64,000 bases of DNA from Bradyrhizobium jicamae (GTDB lineage: Bacteria; Pseudomonadota; Alphaproteobacteria; Rhizobiales; Xanthobacteraceae). A program made the position numbers and the translations under genes. The notes beneath the pieces were generated by a model. It made no database searches and was not told the origin of the DNA. It saw nothing but the letters and a program-made list of their open reading frames with translations. Shown in pieces: positions 17,069-25,546 of the stretch. Within the stretch, counting starts at the first letter, position 1. Each line of letters starts with the position of its first letter. The stretch is taken from positions 23,837-87,836 of the forward strand of contig NZ_LLXZ01000123.1 of NCBI RefSeq assembly GCF_001440395.1. Reading direction: 5' to 3'.

Positions 17069-17440
17069 ATGGCCGAAGACAAGAACGACAACGCAAGTGG
17101 GAATCGCGATCAGCCGTCTTCCGACGAAGCTGCGCTTTCCGCAAGGCTCGGAAGTCTGGATCAACGGTTGTCCGAAATTCGCGACAGCCGGAAAGTAAGG
17201 ACTGATCAACCCGGTACTGAAAGCGGAGATACGGCTGCCAGAGCATCTGCGATGGCGCTGGGTTTCCGGCTTTCCTCAGAGTTGGTCGCGGGCGTTGTCG
17301 TCGGAGCGGCGATTGGCTGGGGGTTCGACCGTTTGCTGTCGACATCGCCGTTCGGTTTCATCGTGTTTCTTCTGCTCGGCTTCGTCGCCGGGGTGGTCAA
17401 CGTGGTGAGATCTGCAGGCGTAGCTTCCCGCAGGCGCTGA
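17069..17440 (+). CDS. atpI: ATP synthase protein I
   Basis: A 123-residue protein with a hydrophilic N-terminal half and two C-terminal membrane helices (LVAGVVVGAAIGWGFDRLL and FIVFLLLGFVAGVVNVVR), typical of alphaproteobacterial AtpI. It helps assemble the c-ring and lies first in the F0 operon. The start MAEDKNDN at 17069 was preferred to an upstream in-frame codon because the conserved part begins later. The atpB start is 68 bases downstream. Confidence 0.85.
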   Translation: MAEDKNDNASGNRDQPSSDEAALSARLGSLDQRLSEIRDSRKVRTDQPGTESGDTAARASAMALGFRLSSELVAGVVVGAAIGWGFDRLLSTSPFGFIVFLLLGFVAGVVNVVRSAGVASRRR

Positions 17441-17508
17441 GCACCGACGGAAAGTCACGCATTTGAAATTCGATTGCCGGCCAGGCCGGTGGATAAAGAG
17501 CCGCGCGG

Positions 17509-18264
17509 ATGAAAATCGACCCGATCCACCAGTTCAATATCGAACCCCTCTTCACGATCGGCCATATCGGCAACCACACGATCGCCTTCACCAACTCGAC
17601 GCTGTACATGTTCATCGCCGTGGCGGTGATCTCGCTGCTGATGATCGGCGGCATGGCGAGAGGGCAGTTGGTTCCCGGCCGGATGCAGTCGATCGCCGAA
17701 ATCAGCTACGAGTTCGTCGCCAGCACAATCCGCTCTACCGCCGGCTCGGAAGGCATGAAGTTCTTCCCGCTGATCTTCTCGCTGTTCATGTTCATCTGCA
17801 TCTCGAATCTGATCGGCATCGTCCCCTACACGTTCACGGTCTCGAGCCACATCATCGTCACCGCGGCGCTGGCCTTCCTGGTCTTCTTCACGGTCCTGAT
17901 CTACGGCATCTACAAGAACGGCCTGAAGTTCTTCAAGATTTTCGTGCCGTCCGGCGTTCCAGGCTACATCCTGCCGCTGGTCATGTTCATCGAAATCCTG
18001 TCGTTCTTCCTGCGGCCGGTCTCGCACAGCGTGCGTCTGTTCGCCAACATGCTGGCCGGCCACATCGCGCTGAAGGTGTTCGCGGGCTTCGTCGCCATGC
18101 TCGGCGTCTCGCTCGGCGCGCTCGGCTGGTTCGGCGGCATGCTGCCGCTGGCGCTCACCGTGGCGCTGACCGCGCTCGAACTCCTGGTCGCATTCCTGCA
18201 GGCCTACGTGTTCGCGATCCTGACCTGCATCTACCTCAACGACGCCATTCATCCGGGACACTAA
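17509..18264 (+). CDS. atpB: F0 ATP synthase subunit a
   Basis: The 251-residue inner-membrane protein forms the proton half-channels of ATP synthase. The essential Arg is in SHSVRLFANMLAGH, and the last helices contain the usual ELLVAFLQAYVFAILTCIYL. Length and order are typical of Bradyrhizobium-type F0 operons. It is followed 56 bases later by atpE. Confidence 0.95.
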   Translation: MKIDPIHQFNIEPLFTIGHIGNHTIAFTNSTLYMFIAVAVISLLMIGGMARGQLVPGRMQSIAEISYEFVASTIRSTAGSEGMKFFPLIFSLFMFICISNLIGIVPYTFTVSSHIIVTAALAFLVFFTVLIYGIYKNGLKFFKIFVPSGVPGYILPLVMFIEILSFFLRPVSHSVRLFANMLAGHIALKVFAGFVAMLGVSLGALGWFGGMLPLALTVALTALELLVAFLQAYVFAILTCIYLNDAIHPGH

Positions 18265-18320
18265 GCGGTCCGGGGAATTTCCACCCACACTTTGTCTTAC
18301 CCTCTCAAGGAGCTCTAGAA

Positions 18321-18551
18321 ATGGAACCGGCAGCAGCTAAACTTATCGGCGCGGGCATCGCATGCATCGGCATGGGCGGCGCGGGCGTCGGCGTGGGCAT
18401 CATCTTCGGCAACTACCTTGCCGCTGCCGTGCGCAATCCTTCCGCAGCCCAGGGCCAGTTCGGCAACCTGATCTTCGGCTTCGCCGTGACCGAAGCGCTC
18501 GGCATCTTCTCGCTGCTGATCGCGCTGCTGCTGCTGTTCGTTCCGCTCTGA
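18321..18551 (+). CDS. atpE: F0 ATP synthase subunit c
   Basis: This 76-residue hairpin protein forms the rotor ring. The first helix is glycine-rich (GMGGAGVGVGIIFG), the polar loop is RNPSAA, and the second helix holds the proton-carrying carboxylate Glu58 in FAVTEALGIF. Glu at this position is the usual proton-type residue. AAGGAGC precedes ATG 18321. Confidence 0.95.
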   Translation: MEPAAAKLIGAGIACIGMGGAGVGVGIIFGNYLAAAVRNPSAAQGQFGNLIFGFAVTEALGIFSLLIALLLLFVPL

Positions 18552-18608
18552 GCTGCACCCTATCGCGCCGCCTCCGGGCGGCGCGGCTGACTGCAACAGG
18601 AGAACCCC

Positions 18609-19163
18609 GTGGCTGAAAAAAGTCATGGCACCAAGGGCACCGGCGCCCACACCGAAGCCGACGGCGGACACGGCGGATTTCCTCCGTTCGAGTCGAGCAC
18701 GTTTGCTTCGCAACTGGTGTCGCTCGTCATCGCTTTCGTCGCGCTCTACGTCATCGTCTCTCGCATCGCGCTGCCGCGCGTCGAAAGCGTGATCGATGCA
18801 CGCCAGAACGCGATCGAGGGCGATCTGGCGGCGGCGCAGAAGTTCAAGGACGAGTCGGACGCGGCGCTGAAAGCGTACGAGACCGAACTCGCCTCCGCCC
18901 GCACCCGCGCGCAGGCCATCGGAAACGAGACCCGCGAGAAGCTGAATGCGGCTGCGGAAGCCGAGCGCAAGTCGCTGGAAGACCAGCTCACCGCCAAGCT
19001 TGCCGCCGCCGAGAAGCAGATCGCGACGACGCGGCAAACCGCGATGAGCAATGTCCGCGGCATCGCCGCGGATGCGGCCGGCGCGATCGTTCAGCGTCTC
19101 ACCGGCGTGCTGCCCGACAGCAAGGCGGTGGGCAGCGCCGTCGACGCTTCGTTGAAGGGATAG
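18609..19163 (+). CDS. atpF2: F0 ATP synthase subunit b'
   Basis: The 184-residue protein begins with GTG at 18609, after AGGAGA. It has a hydrophilic Gly/His-rich leader, one membrane helix (SLVIAFVALYVIVSRIAL, about residues 37-57) and a long helical stalk rich in Ala/Glu/Lys. It is the b' (second) stator subunit found in photosynthetic-lineage alphaproteobacteria. The b gene follows with a 4-base gap. Confidence 0.9.
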   Translation: MAEKSHGTKGTGAHTEADGGHGGFPPFESSTFASQLVSLVIAFVALYVIVSRIALPRVESVIDARQNAIEGDLAAAQKFKDESDAALKAYETELASARTRAQAIGNETREKLNAAAEAERKSLEDQLTAKLAAAEKQIATTRQTAMSNVRGIAADAAGAIVQRLTGVLPDSKAVGSAVDASLKG

Positions 19164-19167
19164 ACCG

Positions 19168-19653
19168 ATGTTCGCCCAACCGGAAACCTGGGTCGCAATC
19201 GCCTTCATCATCCTGCTGGTGCTGTTTGCCTATCTCGGCATCCACAAGACGGTGCTGACGGCGCTCGATCACCGCGCCGAACGCATCAAGGCCGAACTTG
19301 ACGACGCTCGCCGTCTGAAAGAGGAGGCCGCCAAGCTGCTCGGCGAGTACCAGACCCGCCGCGCCAGCGCCGAGCGGGAGGCCGAGGAGATCGTCGCCAA
19401 CGCCAAGGCTGAAGCCGAGCGCATCGCGACCGAAGCCAAGGCCAAGATGGAAGACTTCGTCGCCCGTCGCACCAAGACCGCCGAAGGCAAGATCGCTCTT
19501 GCCGAAGCCCAGGCTTTGGCCGACGTCCGTGCCGCTGCCGCCAACGCCGCAGTCGAAGCCGCCTCGACCATCCTGTCGCAGTCGGTCAAGGGTTCGGTCG
19601 CCGACGACCTGCTCACCAAGGGCATTGCGGAAGTTCGCGCCAAGCTGAACTGA
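19168..19653 (+). CDS. atpF: F0 ATP synthase subunit b
   Basis: The 161-residue protein has one N-terminal membrane helix (WVAIAFIILLVLFAYLGI) and an extended charged helix that dimerises with b' to form the peripheral stalk linking F0 to F1. It is the last gene of the F0 operon; a strong terminator follows. The F1 genes are not in this window. Confidence 0.93.
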   Translation: MFAQPETWVAIAFIILLVLFAYLGIHKTVLTALDHRAERIKAELDDARRLKEEAAKLLGEYQTRRASAEREAEEIVANAKAEAERIATEAKAKMEDFVARRTKTAEGKIALAEAQALADVRAAAANAAVEAASTILSQSVKGSVADDLLTKGIAEVRAKLN

Positions 19654-19672
19654 ACGCTCTTCACCACCAATC

Positions 19673-19708
19673 AAAAAGCCGGCGCGAGATGATCGCGCCG
19701 GCTTTTTT
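19673..19708. terminator. Bidirectional terminator between atpF and a convergent gene
   Basis: A 14-base-pair stem (19674-19687 with 19693-19706) with A-run on the left and T-run on the right can end transcription in both directions. It reaches the last codons of the convergent gene ending at 19707. Confidence 0.9.
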
Positions 19709-20348
19709 ATTGCTTCTTCTTCTTCGGTGCCGGACGCTCGGGCTTCAGGGCCTGCGGGTCGAAGCCGATATAGAAGATGTAGGCGTCGCCGGCGGCGCCG
19801 GGGGGCACCGGATAGGTGAGATCCTCGGCGACCAGCGTGAACGGCTCGCTGCCGCTTTCGGTCATGTTGACCGTGGTCTGGTAGGCCTTGGTGGCGATGG
19901 TCTTCTCGGCCACGCCGCCATGCACCACCGCGACACGAATCGGAACCTGGACCGACGCCGGGGCACCGGCGGGACCGGCGATGACGCGGCCCTGAATGCC
20001 GATCCGCGCCGTGATCACGCCGCCATTGACGCTGCATTCGCGGGCCATCTTGCTGATCGTCGCCTGGAAGCGCAGGTCGTTGCCGACCGGCTGCTTGCCG
20101 GCCGCTCCGACCGCGTAAGTGGATGCCCCCGCCCGGACCGTAACCGGCGGACAGGTCAGATCGCCCGTATCCTGCGGCGCCGCCGCCGCAGGCGCAGTGG
20201 CAGCCGGCTCCTCGTCCGACTTGCCGCCGAACAGGCTCTTGAAGCGATCGCCCAGCGATTGCGCCGATGCCGGCGCGGCCGTTAGGCACGCCAGCCCACC
20301 CGCGACTGCGGCCACCACCGCGATCCCAGCCAAACGATTGTCACCCAT
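19707..20348 (-). CDS. Secreted protein of unknown function
   Basis: The 213-residue protein has a signal peptide (MGDNRLAGIAVVAAVAGG..., cleavage after PASAQS). An Ala/Pro linker follows, then a beta-rich domain with two cysteines (LTCPPVTVRAG and ARECSVNGG) and a Lys-rich tail. It looks periplasmic or outer-envelope. I recall similar proteins in Bradyrhizobium annotated only as hypothetical. The start at 20348 avoids an upstream extension lacking a signal sequence. Confidence 0.7.
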   Translation of the reverse strand: MGDNRLAGIAVVAAVAGGLACLTAAPASAQSLGDRFKSLFGGKSDEEPAATAPAAAAPQDTGDLTCPPVTVRAGASTYAVGAAGKQPVGNDLRFQATISKMARECSVNGGVITARIGIQGRVIAGPAGAPASVQVPIRVAVVHGGVAEKTIATKAYQTTVNMTESGSEPFTLVAEDLTYPVPPGAAGDAYIFYIGFDPQALKPERPAPKKKKQ

Positions 20349-20447
20349 GCGACGTCCCTGACATCCGATCGTCATTGTTTCCGGCGGCGTTATAGCAGCC
20401 CAATGGCGGCGAACCCAAGGCACCAAAAAGGCTTAGAAATCAGCGGT

Positions 20448-21035
20448 TCAGCCGCGGAAATCCTCGTGCAGCAGGCCAAACAGCAGATGGTCCTGCCAGA
20501 CGCCGTTGATGCAGAGATAGCGCCGCGCCAGCCCCTCGCGGGTGAAGCCGCATTTCTCCAGCACCCGGATCGACGGCGAATTGGAGGGGATGCAGGCGGC
20601 CTCGATACGGTGCAAATTGAGCTCACCAAACAGCGTCGGCAGCAGCACCCGCAGCGCCGCGGTCATGTAGCCGCGATGGGCATGGGGCTCGCCGACCCAA
20701 TAGCCGATGGTGCCGGCCTGCACGATGCCGCGGCGGACATTGGCGAGCGTGATGCCGCCGATCATGGCGCCATCCGCCTCGCGGAAGATGATGAACGGAT
20801 AGGAACGGTCGGCGGCGATATCCTCGGCGTAGCGGCGGAGCCTGCGGCGAAAGCCGGCGCGGGTCAGATCGTCCGACGGCCAGATCGGTTCCCACGGCGT
20901 CAGATAGGCGCGGCTTGATTCGCGCAGTTGCGCCCATTGCGGGAAGTCCGCCATCTGCGGCGCGCGCAACAGGAGGCCGCGGCCGCGCGGCACAAGCGCG
21001 GCAGGTCCGCTGGTTGGCAACCGAAACAGGGCCAT
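20448..21035 (-). CDS. GNAT acetyltransferase, RimJ/RimL type
   Basis: A 195-residue GNAT protein related to ribosomal-protein N-terminal acetylases. Visible motifs are GYWVGEPHAHRGYMTAAL (acetyl-CoA loop region) and ACIPSNSPSIRVLEKCGF followed by REGLARRYLCINGVWQDHLL, a strong RimJ signature. It transfers acetyl from acetyl-CoA to amino termini or small amines; target unknown. ATG 21035 follows GGGAGAG; a GTG two codons upstream is possible. It is 62 bases downstream of the M16 peptidase. Confidence 0.85.
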   Translation of the reverse strand: MALFRLPTSGPAALVPRGRGLLLRAPQMADFPQWAQLRESSRAYLTPWEPIWPSDDLTRAGFRRRLRRYAEDIAADRSYPFIIFREADGAMIGGITLANVRRGIVQAGTIGYWVGEPHAHRGYMTAALRVLLPTLFGELNLHRIEAACIPSNSPSIRVLEKCGFTREGLARRYLCINGVWQDHLLFGLLHEDFRG

Positions 21036-21097
21036 GCCCACTCTCTCCCGCCCGAACTACTCCCCTCGTCCCGCTTTTGCGGGGAGAGGTCAGGAAC

Positions 21098-22387
21098 CTA
21101 ATGCAGAAGCGTCTTCGCCTTCGACCGCGTCAATCCTTCCGCAAAAGATACCGCCGTGTCCAGACCCCTGCCGCTGCCAAGCGCCACGACCGCCGGCCGG
21201 CTGCGCGACAAAAGTGCGTGAGCAGCGCTCTGGGTGGATTCGACGCTGACAGCGTCGATCCGCGCCACCAGCTCTTCCACCGTCAGCGGACGGCCATAGG
21301 CCAATATGTGCCGCGCCAATTGCTCGGCCCGGGACGAGCAGCTTTCCAGCGCCATCAACAGCCCCGCCTTCATCTGCGCCTTGGCGCGGGCGATTTCGGC
21401 TTCGGTGAGGGTTTCCACCGCGTCATTGATGACGTCGACGATCACTTCCATCATCTCCGGCGCGTCGCCGGGATCGGTGCCGGTATAGAGGCCGAAAAAG
21501 CCGGTGTCGGTATAGGGCGCGTGGAAGGTGTAGATCGAGTAGCACAGGCCGCGCTTCTCGCGCACTTCCTGGAACAGCCGCGACGACATTCCGCCGCCGA
21601 GCGTGTTGGTGAAGACCTGCAGCGAAAACAGCGACAGGTCGGTCTGCGGCACGCCTTCCAGCGCCAGCGTCAGGTGCGCCTGTTCGAGGTCGCGGTGCAC
21701 AACGCGCGAACCGCCCTTGCCGAACATCGCAGCCTGCGGCTTCGGCCCGGGCGTGGCGTCGAAGCTGGCAAATTTCTGCGCCGCTTCCTCCACCACGCGC
21801 TTGTGGTCGACCGCGCCGGCGGCCGCCACCACCATGTCGGGGCCGCGGTAATGCGTGGAGAGATAGCCGCGCAACATGTCGCGGTCGAACTTCTTCAGCG
21901 TCTTGGCGGTGCCGAGCAGCGAGCGGCCCATCGGCTGGGCCGGAAAGCAGAGTTCGTTGAGATGCTCGAACACGACATCATCGGGCGTATCCTGCGCCGC
22001 GCCGATCTCCTGCACGATGACGCTCTTCTCGCGCTCGAGCTCGTCAGGCACGAAGGACGGATTGGTGAGGATGTCGGAGAGCACATCCAGCGCCAGCGGC
22101 ACGTCGGCCTTCATCACCCGCGCATAATAGGCCGTGGTCTCGGTCGAGGTGCCGGCGTTGAGATCGCCGCCGACCGCCTCGATCTCCTCGACGATCTCGC
22201 GCGAGGACCGCTTGGTCGTGCCCTTGAAGGCCATGTGTTCGAGCAGGTGCGAGATGCCGTGCTCGTTCGGCTTTTCGTCGCGGCCGCCGACGCCGGCCCA
22301 GACGCCGAGCGCTGCGGTTTCCAGGTGCGGCATCGTGTCGGTAACGACGGTCAGGCCGGACGGCAGCTTGGTCACGTCGACACTCAT
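21098..22387 (-). CDS. M16-family zinc peptidase (processing-peptidase type)
   Basis: The 429-residue protein has the inverted zinc motif HLLEH (about residues 47-51) in GISHLLEHMAFKGT, with the downstream Glu in the usual helix. The C-terminal half has the family GGGMSSRLFQEVREKRGLCY glycine-rich motif. Homologues resemble the mitochondrial processing peptidase beta subunit and bacterial PqqL/YmxG-like enzymes that degrade peptides. Its ATG overlaps the thrC stop by four bases (ATGA), a translational coupling that is widespread in Bradyrhizobium relatives. A long upstream frame extension is a shadow over thrC. Confidence 0.9.
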   Translation of the reverse strand: MSVDVTKLPSGLTVVTDTMPHLETAALGVWAGVGGRDEKPNEHGISHLLEHMAFKGTTKRSSREIVEEIEAVGGDLNAGTSTETTAYYARVMKADVPLALDVLSDILTNPSFVPDELEREKSVIVQEIGAAQDTPDDVVFEHLNELCFPAQPMGRSLLGTAKTLKKFDRDMLRGYLSTHYRGPDMVVAAAGAVDHKRVVEEAAQKFASFDATPGPKPQAAMFGKGGSRVVHRDLEQAHLTLALEGVPQTDLSLFSLQVFTNTLGGGMSSRLFQEVREKRGLCYSIYTFHAPYTDTGFFGLYTGTDPGDAPEMMEVIVDVINDAVETLTEAEIARAKAQMKAGLLMALESCSSRAEQLARHILAYGRPLTVEELVARIDAVSVESTQSAAHALLSRSRPAVVALGSGRGLDTAVSFAEGLTRSKAKTLLH

Positions 22388-23802
22388 CCGGCTACTCCCT
22401 GCTTCGCGGCGCGGCTCACCGAGCGCACGAATCGCTCCACTTCGGCTGAATCGTTCTTCATCACCGTGATGTGTTCGGATTTGGTCATCAGGCCGTCGAG
22501 CCAGGCCGGCAGTTGCGGCCGCACGCCGCAGGCGGCTTCCACCGCATCGGGAAACTTGGCCGGATGCGCGGTCGACAGCACGATGTTGGGGATCTTCGAA
22601 TCCGAGGTGTCGCGATCGGCCACCGCCAGCGCCACCGCGGTATGGGGATCGACGAGCTCGCCGGCCTCGCGCCAGGCGGTGCGGATCGCGGCCGAAGTCT
22701 CGGTCTCGTCGGCGCGGCCGGCGTCGAACTCCTCGCGGATCGCGGCCAGCATGGCATCCGGCAGCACGAAGCGGCCGGACTGCTTCAGCGAGCCCATCAG
22801 GCGGCGAACGCTGTCGGCATCGCGGCGGCTCGCTTCGAACAGCAGCCGCTCGAAATTCGAGGAGACCTGGATGTCCATCGATGGCGAAGCGGAGGCGTGA
22901 ACCTCGCGGACCTCGTAGATGCCGGTCTTGAGCGTGCGCGGCAGGATATCGTTGACGTTGGAGGCGATGCGCAGCCAACGCACCGGCAGGCCCATTTTCT
23001 TCGCGACATAGCCTGCAAAGATGTCGCCGAAATTGCCGGTCGGCACGGTGAAATCAACCGTGCGCGCGGGCGCGCCGAGCGCCACGGCAGAAGTGAAGTA
23101 GTAGACCACCTGGGCAACGATCCGCGCCCAGTTGATCGAGTTGACGCCGGACAGCGAGACCGCATCGCGAAAACCGTGATGGTTGAACATCGCTTTCACG
23201 AGCGCCTGGCAATCGTCGAAGGTGCCCTCGATCGCGACCGCGTGCACGTTGGACGCGCCGGTCGTCGTCATCATCTGCCGCTGCACGTCGGAGATGCGCC
23301 CGTTCGGGAACAACACGACCAGATCGACATTGTCGAGGCCGGCAAAGGCATCGACCGCGGCGCCGCCGGTATCGCCCGAGGTCGCAACCACGATGGTGGT
23401 GCGCTGGTTGCGCTTGGCCAGCACGTGATCCATCAGCCGCGAGATCAGCTGCATCGCGACGTCCTTGAACGCCAGCGTCGGGCCGTGGAACAGCTCCAGC
23501 ACGAATTGATTGGGGCTGACCTGGTTCAGCGGCACCACCGCGGGGTGGCGGAACGTGGCGTAGGCCTCATTCGCCATGCGGCCGAGATCGGCGTCGGAGA
23601 TCTCGCCCGCCGCAAACGGCTTGATCACGTCGACGGCGACTTCCCAGTAGGGCCGGCCGAAGAAGGAGGCAATGGTCTCGCGCGACAGCTGCGGCCAGAC
23701 CTCGGGCACGTAGAGGCCGCCGTCGCGGGCGAGCCCGGTCAGCATCACATCGCAGAAACCCAGAACGGGGGCCTCCCCCCGCGTCGAAATATAGCGCGTC
23801 AA
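22384..23802 (-). CDS. thrC: Threonine synthase
   Basis: A 472-residue PLP enzyme that converts O-phosphohomoserine to threonine in the cytosol. The PLP lysine lies in HGPTLAFKDVAMQL (about residue 112), and the phosphate-binding loop in ATSGDTGGAAVDAFAG. The start is a TTG at 23802 preceded by GGAGG five bases upstream, giving the usual MTRYISTRG-like N-terminus. Another TTG at 23814 lies inside the Shine-Dalgarno region and is less likely. It overlaps the M16 peptidase gene. It stands at the edge of the accessory-looking block to its right. Confidence 0.92.
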   Translation of the reverse strand: MTRYISTRGEAPVLGFCDVMLTGLARDGGLYVPEVWPQLSRETIASFFGRPYWEVAVDVIKPFAAGEISDADLGRMANEAYATFRHPAVVPLNQVSPNQFVLELFHGPTLAFKDVAMQLISRLMDHVLAKRNQRTTIVVATSGDTGGAAVDAFAGLDNVDLVVLFPNGRISDVQRQMMTTTGASNVHAVAIEGTFDDCQALVKAMFNHHGFRDAVSLSGVNSINWARIVAQVVYYFTSAVALGAPARTVDFTVPTGNFGDIFAGYVAKKMGLPVRWLRIASNVNDILPRTLKTGIYEVREVHASASPSMDIQVSSNFERLLFEASRRDADSVRRLMGSLKQSGRFVLPDAMLAAIREEFDAGRADETETSAAIRTAWREAGELVDPHTAVALAVADRDTSDSKIPNIVLSTAHPAKFPDAVEAACGVRPQLPAWLDGLMTKSEHITVMKNDSAEVERFVRSVSRAAKQGVAG

Positions 23803-24004
23803 ACCACCCTCCAAAGGCGCCAGCCTTATGCCAAGCCTTTGATATTGATCATGAATTAGATTTCGCCTAGCGAAGCGAGGGCCACCATAGAGCGTTTTGG
23901 GGCGAAGGGGAAATGGCTCGTGGATGAAAAGACGGGGGGCGGGTTATTGGAGCCCAGCCGCCTTTGCCCTCGGAAGGCAGAGCATCCAGTGCGCCGCGGC
24001 CTTT

Positions 24005-24088
24005 CCGCGTCATTGCGAGCGCAGCGAAGCAATCCACGTCTCAGCGCGGGGATAGATGGATTGCTTCGCTGCGCTCGCAATGACGCGG
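24005..24088. repeat. Intergenic palindromic repeat, family B
   Basis: Perfect 32-base inverted repeat (24005-24036 and 24057-24088; core ATTGCGAGCGCAGCGAAGC) with a 20-base loop. It occupies the centre of the 358-base gap between thrC and the LolC-like gene, which otherwise holds nothing I can name. Read through, it yields the spurious peptide VIASAAKQS commonly seen in false genes of this lineage. Confidence 0.85.
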
Positions 24089-24160
24089 ATATAGTTCGCA
24101 TTCTCGCATACTTCTGCGCGCGAGGGTTGCACCTTCATGGAGATTAGAGGTCGCCCGCCC

Positions 24161-25432
24161 TCACCCGTATCGAAGCGCCTCCACCGGATCGAGCCGTGCG
24201 GCACGCCAGGAGGGATAGAGCGTGGCGAGGAACGACAGCGTCAACGCCATGGCCACGACGGCGGCGGTCTCGCCGAAATCGATCTCTGCCGGCAGCTTCG
24301 ACAGGAAGTAGAGTTTTGGCGGAAACAGCTCGGTGTTGGTGATCCAGGACAGAAACTGCCGGATCGTTTCGATATTCAGGCAAACCAGCATGCCGACGAG
24401 CAATCCGGTTATCGTGCCGAGCACGCCGATCGCGGCACCCGCGATCAGGAAGACCCGCATGATCGAGCCTCGCGAGGCGCCGACGGTACGCAGAATGGCG
24501 ATGTCGCTGCCCTTGTCCTTCACCAGCATGATCAGGCCCGACACGATGTTCAGCGCGGCGACCAGCACGATCAAGGTCAGGATCAGGAACATGACATTGC
24601 GTTCGACCTGCAGCGCCGCGAAGAAGGCCGAGGTACGCCGCCGCCAGTCGACCAGGAACACCGGCCGTCCCGCAGCCTCTGTCACCGGCCTGCGAAAGCT
24701 GTCGACCTTGTCCGGGCTGCCTTCGATGAAAACTTCGATGGCGCTCACGTCATTGCCACGGTTGAAATAGGCCTGCGCCTCGGCGAGCGGCAGAAACACC
24801 ATGACGGAATCATATTCCGACATGTCGATGCTGAACACCGCCGCAACCTTGTACGGCTTGATACGGGCCGCCGTGCCCTTCGACTTGATGGCTCCATCCG
24901 GCGCGACCAGCGTGATGTTGTCGCCGGCACGCAGCGACAATTGATCGGCAAGCCGGCGGCCGATGGCGACCCCCTGCCCCTGATTGAATGCATCCAGCGA
25001 GCCCTGCTGGATGTTGCCGGCGATCGCGGTGAGTTTGTTGAGATCTTCGGAGCGAATGCCGCGAATGAGGACTCCGGAAGCATTGTGCGCCGACGATGCC
25101 AGCGCTGGACCGTCCACGACGGGGGCGGCGAGTTTGACGTCTGGAACCCGGCTGATGCGCTCGGAGACGTCCTTCCAGTCCGTCAGCGGCGACTCCAGCG
25201 GTTGCACCAGAAGATGGCCGTTGAGGCCGACGATCTTGTCCACCAGCTCCTTGCGAAAGCCGTTCATGACGGCCATCACGATGATCAACGTCGCCACGCC
25301 GAGCATGATGCCGAGGAAGGAAAAGCCGGCGATGACGGAAATGAAGCCTTCCTTGCGCCGCGCACGCAGGTAGCGGCCGGACACGAGCCATTCGAATGCC
25401 GAGAACGGCAGGGGACGCCGGACCTTTTCCAT
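24161..25432 (-). CDS. lolC: LolC/LolE-type lipoprotein-releasing permease, apparently without LolD
   Basis: The 423-residue protein has an N-terminal membrane helix after FEWLVSGRYLRARRKEGFIS. A large periplasmic domain follows (about residues 50-270). The FtsX-like C-terminal part has three helices (FLILTLIVLVAALNIVSGLI and others) and ends with the conserved SWRAARLDPVEALRYG. LolCDE extracts lipoproteins from the inner membrane with the ATPase LolD. Here no lolD follows; the downstream gap contains only a palindrome and then thrC. The open frame continues 38 codons upstream to an ATG touching the qor stop, which I reject because the conserved sequence starts at MEKVRRPLPF. Confidence 0.85.
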   Translation of the reverse strand: MEKVRRPLPFSAFEWLVSGRYLRARRKEGFISVIAGFSFLGIMLGVATLIIVMAVMNGFRKELVDKIVGLNGHLLVQPLESPLTDWKDVSERISRVPDVKLAAPVVDGPALASSAHNASGVLIRGIRSEDLNKLTAIAGNIQQGSLDAFNQGQGVAIGRRLADQLSLRAGDNITLVAPDGAIKSKGTAARIKPYKVAAVFSIDMSEYDSVMVFLPLAEAQAYFNRGNDVSAIEVFIEGSPDKVDSFRRPVTEAAGRPVFLVDWRRRTSAFFAALQVERNVMFLILTLIVLVAALNIVSGLIMLVKDKGSDIAILRTVGASRGSIMRVFLIAGAAIGVLGTITGLLVGMLVCLNIETIRQFLSWITNTELFPPKLYFLSKLPAEIDFGETAAVVAMALTLSFLATLYPSWRAARLDPVEALRYG

Positions 25433-25546
25433 GGTCCATTCATAGCGCGTTTTCAGGACGATTCGAGCGCCCGCTTCAAAGAATGATCTTCGTCCACCGC
25501 CATATTCCCGCCATTCATGAAGCACGACGTCGCTGGTGGCGTCCAT

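Noticed and set aside
22388..22978. Upstream extension of the M16 peptidase
   Set aside because: It is antisense-free but lies entirely over thrC in another frame; the ATG overlapping the thrC stop is the normal coupled start.
24010..24204. Short leftward frame with VIASAAKQS-like peptide
   Set aside because: It is the translated family-B palindrome, a common false gene in this lineage.
25433..25546. N-terminal extension of the LolC-like protein starting directly after the qor stop
   Set aside because: The 38 extra residues are hydrophilic, not conserved and not in front of the usual LolC start; they may be remnants of the original upstream neighbour.
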